Below, piece by piece: positions 9,110 through 20,400 of a DNA stretch of 64,000 nucleotides. Under the pieces are notes generated by a model. That model had not been told where the DNA came from. It saw only the letters and a program-made list of their open reading frames with translations, and did not search any database. A program made the translations under genes and the position numbers. Source of the DNA: Taenia hydatigena (lineage: Eukaryota; Platyhelminthes; Cestoda; Cyclophyllidea; Taeniidae); NCBI GenBank assembly GCA_036345935.2, contig JADWOT020000001.1, positions 16,298,828-16,362,827 of the forward strand, written 5' to 3'. Position 1 is the stretch's first letter; each line of letters opens with the position of its first letter.

Positions 9110-12100
9110 GCGTTTGCGGCTTGTGAAACGATGCGTACGTACGGATTGGCTCTCAACTGCTTAGACAATATTCCTTCACACTTTGCATGCTGGCTCTTAG
9201 GCGCCACGCACTTGCGCATCTATTTTTATCGAGAAACGCGTTGCTGTTCCGAGTCGCGTACAGCAGCGAATATGCGGTTCTTTCTTGCGACTTATTCATA
9301 AAACGGGAATGCCAGGGTCACCCAGTTATGAGGAAAGCAAAGCTGCATTAGTCAAGCAAAACAAACTGTCGGTTTCCTGACCAGAATGAAGCGGTGGGGA
9401 AATGCAAGAAGGGCATCCTACTCTGGGTGCAGAGTAGCCTAGGATACATCGCATAATCCCCTCTTACCCTTTGGTCATCTCCACTGCATTCTATTCTATT
9501 CGATTCTCCTCTACTTGAACTATCCAAAGTCTCAGAAGCTTGACACCCACAACTCACAATTCTAGATGAATTCAGGTCACTACTCGAACATGGTTGCAAA
9601 TCGTCACATGCGGTTCATCAATGGACCAATCCGATCAGTGCCCAGACTTCAGCATTCCATCATCGTGTACTTCCACTCATGAAATGCTCTGTTCGTATCT
9701 GTGCACCGAAACGGTTCACCAATCCCCAATTTCGGGGAGACAAGGTAGCATGCGGGTCTCCCGAGACACACCGAATGTTACGACTGGAGAGAGACAGAAG
9801 TGCACAAAGCATCACGAGTATCAACATCCGATGGGCGTATTTCACCGATGGGAAAGAAGATGTCATCAAAGCCATCACAGGTAGACAACAAAATGCTGCA
9901 TCCAATAATATAACCGGACGATTCTGCCTTCAAAATTGTGTTGGTATTAAGATGCCCCTATTTCCTACGAAATATATAACGATGGCGCTTCCATTGGTAC
10001 GCGAAGTATGCTGGCAGGTTAGCCGACCTACTGCGTTTAGTTAAATGTCTTCCACTTAGAGGAGAACTGGGAGCCGAAAGGACATGTGCATCTGCATGAT
10101 TTTACCACTTCAACGTTTTCAACACTATTTCTTCACAAAAGTCAGTCAGTACACACGGTGATGGTAGCATTATCTAAGGCGCAGTAATCTTGCTTCCATT
10201 TTATTCCTCCTTTTCGCTGCACCTCCTCCAAACAACAAATTGGAGGGCACATCAAACAAATTTACGTGCCAGGGGTGGAGGCAATCCGCTTGAATTGATA
10301 CCTCCTTCAAAGGAACGTATTTATGCGCATAATGTTTCGCGAGATGAGATGGATAGATGCTGCCATTTGTATGAGGCATAACAGTATCCTTGATATCACC
10401 CATCTAACGCTATTTTGGAGAGCCGATATTGAATGAAGGACTGGTAATGCTGCGTTCTGTTGCTAAACGCTAACCTCCGTAGTCAAAAGCACTCGTTCAA
10501 CGTCAGCCAAAAGTGCTTGAACACGGCTGCTACTGCTGCTTGTTGTGGCGTGTTGGTGGTTGCCTTAGTCCAAATGAAAGACAAACAATTAAAACGCCCT
10601 TCGCCAGGATAGCAACCAAAGGTCACGTACTCGGACTGCATGGGGGGAAAGAGGCAGGTTGGTAGGTCCTGGCTCATTAAGCACCCAGAGACCAATGGGA
10701 AATGAAAATGCCCATTTCAACACCAGTTAGCTCCCACATTTTTCTGCAAAAAAAGTCAGTAGGAAAAATAGTACCATAACAAATGAAGAACCACCCCATA
10801 TCCCATAACACCAATACGAAATTAAGGTTCCATTTTGGTGAATAGTGGGTGTGCAGTAGGTCAGGAGTCTCTTTTCCAAAAATAGTGGTATAATAATCAC
10901 ACAAATATCATCAATGTCTCCTGAGGACTGGGTGGGCAATTCGACTGTCGCATCTTACTTCCTTAGGAATGGGCGAAGAGCCTAAAGAAAGGTGATAATT
11001 TGGGAAAGTCAATGGATATAATTCCAGAAAATCGTCTCAATCAGTAGCATTCATTTACCAAAGGCTGGTGGTTTTGAAACAGACACATCCAAAAACACAA
11101 AGACTTTTGGATTAAACAAAAGAACACTTCTTTGAATTACCACCAGCCAACGCGTCAATAAAAGCAGCCGTGCTGCCTTGGCAAGTTGCCCTGGCAAATA
11201 ACGGGATGAAGAGTTAAAATTCCAAAGCCCAAGTAAGTCATTGGAGTCAAATCGAATGCTCAAAATGAATTCGACGCACTTCTTGAACTGCCTTCCTTGA
11301 AGGCAAATAAAATGCGGCAGTAGGCTGAAGAAGGTGAAGTGGAAGTGGGAGAGAATGAAAAATTAGTGAATGAAGAACTGAAAGAAGACTCACGACATAC
11401 TGGACTTACATTCAAAAGCTTAGTTTAAACCTGGTCCCAATGAGATCCAACAGATAGGAAGTACGGGAAGTGTTGGAAGAATGAGAGAGGGGTTGGTAGG
11501 ATAACATCTCATAGACGCTTTGCCCACCTGCTGCCAGCTGATTGCTCTCTTAAACATAATCACCAGAGATATATTTTGACAGCAGAGGGAAGCTAAGAAG
11601 TACAGAAACAAGTAATCAAAGGGAGCTTCAGCATCGCATTCAGGACCGCTGAACTGGAAGGAATGTAGGAAAACAAGAGTGAAACAGGTCATTTTCAAAG
11701 AAGGCTAGAAAGAATAAAAATAGTGCGAAAATTTGGGGAAGCATCAACAATTGAAAAACCCCCTAAAGCGACAGCGATTGAGATGAATGGGAGGAAGTTA
11801 GACATATTTAATAAGATATTCAGCGTGGAAGACAAAAACTTGGCCGGATAGGAAAATTCAGCACAACAAAGAGGTCGACAAGTGGGTGAATGAACCGCTG
11901 ATGATCTAGTGATCGTGCAAACTCCAATCCCACCAACAGAGAGACACTGCGACTAGGTTCCTGTGACATGGTGTTGTAATAAGAAAAATTAAACTTGAGG
12001 TTGAAAATAACCTTCAAAATAAGCAGTAATGACTTATGCTATGCAGTACATCGTAGATGAGTTCATTAAAGCCTTCCTTAAGTGACGCCAAAACGATACT

Positions 12101-15100
12101 AAGAGTAGAGAGTGAGGCAATAATGATTGAAGAGTGTTGAATTGAGTTGTACCAAAATGCTTGCCGACTTCTCAAAGGAGGTAAGAGATAAGCGAAAATA
12201 TGCTCATTGCTGAAGAATGCGCAAGCAAAAGTAGTGTTGGCAAGAGGAGGAAAATGAGCAAATTAGAATAGACCTTGGATGACGAAAAAAGCGCTAAAAT
12301 AATTCATTGCTAGTGTGGCGATGCAGGATTCGACAGAAATAAGGGATGTAATAGTCTCCATGTGGGCAGAGGGGGATAGAAGAGAGGCACCAAATTTTTA
12401 GTATCATTTAGCACGGGAGAAGGGGTGAAGAGTGAATAAAAACGTGCGCCAAGTGAATTCGGGTTAATCATTATTGTTTGGTTGATTGATAGATGCACAG
12501 GTGTAAATGTGGTCGCAGATCTGCATCGGCTGGTGGATGAGTGTCTGGATGGATGCAAAACAAGTCCCTCCATTGACTTTGCAACAAAATTCGTAAACAA
12601 CTAAACAGCAAAGTAAGCAGTGCACCAAGATTCAAATGCTTATTGAACTACAGTTGCTTCCTCGAATTGATATCCAGTAATAGCAGGAAGAAACTCACAT
12701 CCTCATAGCACTTTGGCAATGCAAAACAGCTTTATGCACTGCCTTCGTGTAGAATTTGCAGTCCGCCGGCGGCTCGCGAGACGCTTCGCTAAGATTGATG
12801 TTCTGTATTCACAAATCAGCGATAAATTTGCACCCAAATGTGTTCACTCTCAAGTCAGACAACAGGCAATAGCGTGCTGGCCACTTACCTCATTTTTGCA
12901 TGCGATAACATAGCCAAGATGGCCAGAAGTGTAGGTTGGAATGATGTTGTAGGCATAAGCCACATTCGGGAATACATTGTCTGAATAATGGGCAGATCCA
13001 GAAACAGACATTCACCTGTGTGAAGCAAGTACGAGTCACATGTAGCAAGTCATGATGTGGACTTAAGAGGTCTAGCTACAATTTAGAAACAACCAACAGG
13101 GAATTCAACGTTGCTGACACCAAAATATTGATCAAACATGAATGTAAAAGCCTCAGTTCGCCTTCTGGAAGTCTGCATGAGAGAGACTCTCCGGTACAGA
13201 GATTCAGAGTACCAAAGAAATGAAGGAAGACAAAGCCGACTCGGACTTAAAACATAGCCTAAAGTGCCATATAAAATTCACAAATGCGAAATCCCCAAAG
13301 CCCCTTGCTCCATTTGTATGCAAAAGTACCTCACCATCTAACAAATACCCCACAACCATCTTCCAAACAGAACAATTTTCCACTCTGCCTATCCTGGCAC
13401 CGAGCATGAGCTAACGCCGCATATTCGTACACGCTCGCCTCCATGAACAACTATGCCGTATTCAGCGGCATTGCAGAAGGATTCCTCCATTGTGCAACAT
13501 CAAGACAGGCCTCTGAGTTTGAGTGTTTCAAGCATTGTCCGAAAGTTAACAAGAATAGCTGTGCTGCATGCTGAAAGCCAACATGAACACAACCAGATTT
13601 ACATTCGACTGGATTTAAAACGGTAATACTATCCAGTTATCTTACCACCAAGTGGCTGAATATTCTATCAGCGTAACATGCTGGGCCTAAAGTCCTCTGC
13701 AGATGCAGGTAGACATCCGTAGATTTGGATTTTACACCACTTTTGACAATAAACTTGTCCCCGCATCATTATCGCTCGCCATATTAACTAGCGACGTCTG
13801 GACTGCTGCAGTGGACACATTCTCTGGTTGATACTGTGCGTAGAACCACCACGACATGATCCCTCTTTGGCAAGTGCAAGAGCCCCAGTCTAACCTAATC
13901 GCCTCTTTCATGTTTCAAAGCTTACCTCTCAGCAGTTTCGAAAACGCTCACATAAATGACTTTGAAACACCTGAAATTTTTACACTCTATGTGGAAATAG
14001 AATGAAACTGACATTCAGAAATGGTGGAGTCACAACTCACACTTCAGTTCGGGACTTGGGTTGCGTGAACCGCAGCAGATGACATCTGCTTGCCCCTTAA
14101 ACATCTGAGAAAACCGAACGGGAGAACAATTTTGATGCATCACAAGCAGAATTGCCTTACTCGGAAAAGGAACCAGGTCTATGGGCAAACTTTAGGCAAA
14201 TAGATTTCTGGAGAGAGAAAAATTCCTCTCCCTCAAATTGTTGACCGAAAATGTGAATATAAGCAATATTCGCCTCATTTACAAGCACCCAACAAAGTCT
14301 TTGCTACGTTTCTCCAAATTCAGAAGAGACTATGAAAGAGCGGGACGCATGCTTCATCTCATGCCATTTAAATGACTAGCAACCGCGCATAGGCGAATAG
14401 AAAGCTCCAGACGTAGATCAATTAAAATGAATGCCATTGGCCACCCACTGAAAGCAACAGTCGTCTGTGTCTACTCTTTTCGTATCAAATCAGAAAAACT
14501 ATTTCAAATTGTAAAAAACCAGCAATCAATTCCAGACTAGTCCACTTCAAAACCAAAAACAATTTTAAACTGACGACAGAGAAAGACCTGTGTACTTCCA
14601 TTTATCAACATGATAAGTGGAGGCGGTCACAAACTCACCCTGATTACAAATGATTCCATCATCCGTAAGCGCTTGACTCAGCAGTTGGAAGTATTCCTTG
14701 TTAAAGAGCGGAGTGGAAGGCCCTATTAGAAAACAAGAGGGATCGGTAAGTTTGCCTGCTGAAAAGTTTTACGGTAACGCCTATTTTCGTTGTGTTTTCT
14801 CCAGTCCAAGATGTTTCACTTTACCAGTAATCAAGTAAGTCATGGGACTATGACGTGTGAGATCGCTTAACAGGCTTTGTGCGATAACATGTCACACTAT
14901 CAACCAGCCTTCTTCGCTTTCCCTCCTCGCCGAGTTTACCATCAACATTTCCAGTCTTCCGGCCTTTCTAGATCACTGTGGATAAGTGCTATTTATGCAC
15001 TTCTGTTGCATAAATTTACAACACTGGTTGACAACTACAATTGCCTCCTAGTTTCTAAACACCGTGGCAGTTGGATCACTACACGAATTCTAAGGTAAAC

Positions 15101-15589
15101 ACTTACCTTCGAAGGATACAAAGCTTGTTTTTGAGAAGGAATAGAAGATGGTTGAGATTTAAAGAAGCGTTCTGCGTTAGACTTCATGAATAAAAATGAA
15201 GAGAAGCGTGAAGAGGAGTCACAATGCCAAGACCACATCGCATTAACGCTCTACTCAGTAAAAACAGGTGGGAAAATTGTCCTTAAGAGAGATGCACAAT
15301 GCAGGACCACTGTTTTGGCGCATTTGTGGTCCCATCGCCCAAGGTGTGAACGTGACTTGATCCCACTCCCAGAGCGCCTGGAGGCCGTAGTAATGCCTGC
15401 CGTAACGACTTAGGAGTCAATGCTGGTTGCCGCACGGTGACCACGCAACCATGACAATGGGGTCGTGTCCCGGGTTAGTGGTCTTCAGACTGCAGAGCAA
15501 GCGCATATGAAGCGTTTTTGGAACACAACGTGTGCGGAGTATTGAGTGTCAAAGCCTGAACTAAAGCTTACCATCATTTTCACGTGCAG
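9110..15589. other. Long stretch without a supported gene
   Basis: No convincing exon or repeat was found. ORFs of 60-121 codons occur on both strands but lack domains and mostly overlap antisense ORFs; the longest is 9679-10044 plus. About 10980-12310 is purine-rich on the plus strand with many GAA and GGA words, a compositional asymmetry with no coding counterpart. About 15280-15480 is richer in G and C than its surroundings and could be part of an old repeat. There is no tRNA- or rRNA-like sequence. Confidence 0.4.
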
Positions 15590-15781
15590 CAAAAAATGAC
15601 AAATCTGCTATGCGATACAAAGGCAGATAGAAATGCGGTAATTCAAAAACTGCAGACATCCCATTCCACGTCGAGTTTAAAATCAGATAGTCAAAATCAT
15701 ATCGATATTACCTCTTCGTTATACAGAGAATGTGGTTTCAATGATTATGTCTACCAAATTCCTGAAAAAAGTCAAGTTGGC
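15590..15781 (+). CDS. Candidate internal exon, unidentified protein
   Basis: An open 192-bp segment (64 codons, phase 0 at both ends) is bounded by a plausible acceptor, ATCATTTTCACGTGCAG at 15573-15589, and a plausible donor, GTGAGT at 15782. The encoded peptide is hydrophilic and protein-like: it starts QKMTNLLCDTKADRN, has a Ser/Thr/Asn/Gln-rich centre, and ends CGFNDYVYQIPEKSQVG. There is no long antisense ORF. I do not recognise the family. The reading frame stays open past the donor to a stop at 15821, so it could instead be a terminal exon or a chance ORF. No neighbouring exon was identified. Confidence 0.3.
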
Positions 15782-17280
15782 GTGAGTGATGCCTCATTAA
15801 CACTACAGGACATCGTACCATAGCGGTTTGGGAGGCATTACACAGGCGTCAAAGTAACAAAATATGGGTTCTTATATTAAATTATTGAATATGAAGCGAA
15901 AAAAGCATTAATAACTGTCATGCGAATGTACTCCTGAAGTGGTACCATTGAATGAATGCCGAAAAACTACTATTTTTATGATCTGGTGAGAGATATACAA
16001 CAGTGAAACTGGGTTTAAAATCGACATGGACCTACTGATGAAAATAACCAAAAGGGATAAAAATGGCAAGTGGGTCCCAAATAATGCAAGAAAAGCCACA
16101 ATTTCAGCGACAAACACCATGCCAAACGTGTACTGCATTAAAGTGGTGATGCAATCAAGGTGTGACAACAGCAGCACAATAAGAACTTGGCAGCAATACA
16201 GTCGTGATGTTTCGTGAGTGACGACGTCACAAAGACACGTCCATATCACCTCTAAGAAAGCACGAGCAGTAAATAGGTTGCCGCTGATAAGGGCGGACAA
16301 ATCTGGATAAAAGTAGGCAAACACAACTTTAAACCTTTAGACGTGCTCGAGCATGAGTTACATTTAACGTGGAATGGTCCAATGCTTTGTTAAGCTTGGA
16401 ATTACACGCCACTAGCCCAACAAATCCCGCATTTTCACATCGTATCATCAATTCTGCAATACTTCCATTAAAAATTTGGTGCCGATACTATTCCTCCATA
16501 TTACACGTAGACAGACTTTAAGTCAAATACGAATGAGAAGGGTGACGAAGTATTTACACAGCTGAATGACTTGTTGTTTTGCAAAGCAATAAACTCTGAG
16601 CTGTGGTGGCATTTTTGCATGATGGGGATGAACATAGAAAGACAGAAAACAGAAGATCAACACAGAACATGGAACGGTACATCAACAAGACCTCGTAAGA
16701 TTCATCAAAGAAGCTAATATGAAGCATCCGCATTTAAATTACCATGGCAAGCAAAGAAAGTGGAGGGTTCAGGACGGTGCTAACGTTGCATCATGAAAAA
16801 GATGAACCGAGCCTTAAAAAACACCGCCATCAGCAAAGCAAGAATTCGCAAACTATGTGGGCAAGACACTTACTTCACAATAATCCCAAGACATCAATCC
16901 ATAAAGTACCACCCAAAAATGGTCTACTGACAGAAGGCGACCATAGAAGTATAACAAATGAAGACCGGGGAAACAAAATGACGGTAAATAAAGGCTGCTT
17001 TCATCTAAATCAGCCACCTGGAAGTGACAGGTTAAGCACCATTATCACGTATTACAGAAATCAGGACAACTTATTTCCTATGAAATAAACAATGAAGCAC
17101 ATAACGTAAACAGGACCAAACATGCCAACACGAGCACACCATGCGCCGATATGTTATTCATAAAGCGCGCTGTGTAAGCTAGAAGGTCAAATAGGAGTTT
17201 TTAGTATGTTTGTGTGGGCGACATATTATTTTCATTTCAATAAGACGACTCCTATTTTGTGTGGCGTATTATACAATAAA
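15782..17280. other. Unassigned; overlapping unsupported ORFs
   Basis: It contains a 138-codon hydrophobic minus ORF (15908-16324) that lies across a hydrophilic plus ORF (16026-16217), and a 114-codon plus ORF (16744-17088) rich in Lys, His and Asn. None has a recognisable domain or clear splice boundaries. The hydrophobicity of the minus ORF is what an antisense reading of A-rich hydrophilic codons gives. Confidence 0.35.
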
Positions 17281-17285
17281 ATCAA

Positions 17286-17471
17286 TGCAGCGTCCCGAGG
17301 CCCCCTTAAGGCAAAAGAAGGCAAAGTGGCAGGATAGAATATATATATTCACCGGACAGAAGGAAAAAAGGCTGCTGGCATGGCCCGGAGGCCAGCCCAC
17401 GCAGCCAGGGCAATATGGCCACATCTGTGGCCTTGACAGAAACCGGCAGTTCTAGCAAACAAAGTACTACA
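17286..17471 (+). mobile_element. Solo LTR-like element, copy 4
   Basis: This is a 186-bp copy in the same orientation as copy 1. It begins TGCAGCGTCCCGAGG (one change from TGTAG) and ends AAAGTACTACA. It is flanked by a perfect 5-bp duplication ATCAA (17281-17285 and 17472-17476). The flanking identity can be read as longer (ATCAATGCA) because the element start and the downstream flank happen to share TGCA; the 5-bp reading agrees with the other three copies. It carries the ATATATATATTC TATA-like tract and lies about 15 kb from the other copies. Confidence 0.87.
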
Positions 17472-17476
17472 ATCAA

Positions 17477-19196
17477 TGCATTGCATTTACAAAACTGGTT
17501 TAGCAGTGAATTGCACTGTAACCAACTTAGTGACTAGGACTTTTTAGTTCATAAAATTAATACTTGATTTATGGCGAATACAAGTGATTTTCTTTCACAA
17601 AATAATAAGAGCTAAGTGATAAGTAACGGGCAAATGTGCTTGTATAGTCACTTGGAATTACATGCTCAAGGGCTGCAAAGGGATGGTAGAAAAACTGAAT
17701 TTATCGATGTATATTTCTGCGCATATAAGCGTGCATGCAGACAATGTACGTGCGCACTGTGTGTGTGTATAGGTGAGTATGCAGGTGTGTTCATTGTTTG
17801 GGAAGCAGGCAAACCTGTTAAAATGACCACGCACTTGCACAGCGATACATCAACAACGGAGTGCTGTACTTCACCCAAAAATGAGTTCGAGAAATTAAAA
17901 GGGTATTTAATTTGTTGCTAGTGTGCTACCAGTTGTGGTCAGCTTTGAAGGCCTTAGTAACCGCTATAAATTTTGTCCACTGTGCAAAATTTGAGGACCT
18001 CACACCACTGTTGGATGCATAAAACCCCAGTTTTGCCGCTTAGGAGAAGAAATTGTGCCCAATCACCACATCTTATCATAACCCATTAGACTTTGCTAAC
18101 AAACGAAAGGTGAAGAGTCATAGGAAAAGTACAACACCTCACAACCCAGAAACCAACCGTGAAAGTGAGCAAGCACAACAGTAATAGATGAGGGACAGAT
18201 ATTCCCCTTCACTCTTATTAATGTCAAAATTTGCCATCAACAAAGTTTTTCAAGCGAGTACTGCATTCTTCGCAGCATAATAAAATGTAAATGGATGAAA
18301 GCTAATTATTAGACATCAAAGATGGTTTTTAAAACCACTCATGATTCATTCTAGGTGGTACAAAGTATTACACAACTGGCAGTAAAGAAAGTCACTCAAG
18401 TGTAGCAGCTCCAAGAGAATGCGAAGGAAGGACAGATGGCACAGGAAAGTGAACTGTGGAGAAGAAGGGTAGTACGAATGAAAAAGCTTATCGGTTAACT
18501 GACATGGCAGAAACGGCGACAAAAGCAGCAGGTTAATGTGCTGACATTCGGAGCAGTCAGTGTGTTACGAAGGCATCATATTTTTGCCAATTTGAGGATG
18601 AATTAAACAAATAGAGCAAATTCTGTCAGCTTAGACAAGCTGGCTTCGTGGTCTACGACCTGTTATTTGGCCAGCTTTGATGACATGCTGACTTGGCGAG
18701 GTGGTGGTGCTGCCAATGCTACTCTGCACCCTTCTTCTCACCACACAGGTCAAAGTATCCTCCAGCCGCATAATGATACCTAAGTTGTGTATATCAACAG
18801 TTGTTTTAGAATGTTCCTCAAGGTGAGATTACGCAGAGTCTAGTGCGAGGATTTGTCTTTAACAGTGCCTACCCAGTAAAATTTGGAACTCCTCTCACGA
18901 AGAGTGTTGCTTAGTCCTAAACAAACGACAGATCTACCAGAGATACCACCTCCACCACGACCAAAATATGTTACTATGTGCATAATAGAATTAAATAGGA
19001 TCTTTGCGTTAAAGAGGTCAACAAATAGAAGGTTGGCTCTCATTGGCAATTATCTCGATCCAACCCACATGACCGTGTAATTTGGCTCATTTAAGAATAG
19101 CGAGGAGAAGTGTGCAGATAGTGTAGGATCAGGCTTTAATTTGCACAACAAAAAGCCCATTTTATTCAACCCTAGGTGGGGTAGAGAATGCAAGCA
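17477..19196. other. Unassigned
   Basis: Mostly AT-rich DNA without a supported gene. A short plus ORF at 18883-19080 includes a proline cluster (EIPPPPRPKY) but has an equally long antisense ORF and no clear splice sites. A TG-rich patch lies at about 17755-17790. Confidence 0.35.
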
Positions 19197-19444
19197 CTAC
19201 TGCTCACAGCGTTCATGCCTCTGTCCAGTCACAGGCACATCCGCGCGAGGTCTCCCATTACACTTGTGATTGCTTGTTGAATTGCTTGTTTTGCTCCTAC
19301 TTATGTCGCCACGATCGAGTGTCTCAACAATGAGTTGTTGCATGCGTAGATTCGCCTCTCTCCATTTCTTGATTGCAGTCCTTTTTGACACGGTCGTGCA
19401 TTGATCAGAGGGATGAATTTGCATGCCTGGGCGTGAACTCTGAC
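19197..19444 (-). CDS. Candidate terminal exon, unidentified hydrophilic protein
   Basis: On the minus strand a good acceptor (CTTATTTTTCTGCAAG) precedes an open segment of about 82 codons that runs to a TAG at 19197-19199. The predicted peptide is hydrophilic and protein-like, with a basic segment (KRTAIKKWREANLRMQQL) that could form a short helix, then a Ser/Thr/Asn/Arg-rich tail ending RHERCEQ. No domain is recognisable and no upstream exon was found. The opposite strand has no comparable ORF. It may be the disordered C-terminus of a protein, or a chance ORF. Confidence 0.25.
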
Positions 19445-20017
19445 CTTGCAGAAAAATAAGCAAAGATGTGATTCAGAGTATAATTAATAAAATAGAAAAA
19501 TTTTGTGCCGCTTATAGGCCATCAGTTATCAGTAGGTTACTAATGCAAAAAGGCTGAGGTGATAATTTAAAGTGCTGCCTTCATTCCACGTGACTATGCA
19601 CCGTTGCAAGTCAGTTACTGAAGAATAGTCAGTAGATGCACACATGGGGCATACACGGCAAAGTGTGGATGAAGTGCGACAGACGTTAGGTGCGCTTGAT
19701 TTACCATGTTCTGTGCAAAGGTGTAGGGACAAATGACATGGAAAATTTGCTAAATATTTGCCTGTCCAAAGGAGCCTTGATGGCCTTGTCGGAGTGGTTA
19801 GTGCATTTAACCTGCCACCTTCAAGTTGCCTTTACAATCTTTAGACCTGCATTCTTCAGTAAACGCATTATTTCTCCTCTCCTATGTTACCTAACTTTCC
19901 TTATTCTCTGTGAAGTAATGCGTAAGAATTTGTGCATTAAAAGAAGCAGATATTAGGACGGAAGAGGTCTTTGACATTGTGCTGCATTAAGTGCGGGGTG
20001 ACTAAAACGTTTTCGAT

Positions 20018-20400
20018 TACAGGATGGAAGTAGTGGTGCGGCCGGCCGTGGCTTCTGGCAGACGCTGCACGTGTATGCATTTTCACCGCGAAGCTCCTTT
20101 CCTCCCGTGTATCGTGCTATACTCTCCTGCTGCAAAAAGTATAGTTCGTGGGGCATGACAAGTTGACTTGTTACCTGAGTAATGGCAGCGAAATCATGAT
20201 TGCAAAGTCTTGGATTGCGAGAAGTCGAATTAGTGAGCACAAGCCTTGTGACTACACAGAGAAATGTTGTTTAGGTGGTATGCATGATGAGAAAGTAAGA
20301 AAATATTATAACCAGCAAATAGCCTCGAATTGTGTTATGCTTGGGGGCTTTGGAGGAATGCTCCTGCTCTGCGGTGTCTACATTGGTTTTTGATGAAGAT
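20018..20400 (+). repeat. Dispersed repeat E, copy 1
   Basis: About 380 bp align in the same orientation with 26288-26690. Shared landmarks, in order, are GGCTTCTGGCAGACGCT (20050) against GGCTTCTAGCAGACGCT, CAAAGTCTTGGATTGC (20203) against the same at 26442, then a GTTGTTTAGGTGGTATGCAT-like block, and a CTCCTGCTCTGC-like block near the end. Similarity is interrupted by small indels. Minus-strand ORFs in the two copies do not encode similar proteins, so the repeat is not coding. Confidence 0.7.

Noticed and set aside
9660..9827. 54-residue minus ORF starting MLILVMLCALLSLSS, like a secreted peptide precursor with an RFG motif
   Set aside because: The RFG is not followed by a dibasic site, there is a long opposite-strand ORF, and no splice or promoter context supports it.
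15908..16324. 138-codon hydrophobic minus-strand ORF resembling a multi-pass membrane protein
   Set aside because: It lies antisense to a hydrophilic ORF and its hydrophobicity is what reverse reading of A-rich codons gives; no splice boundaries or receptor motifs.
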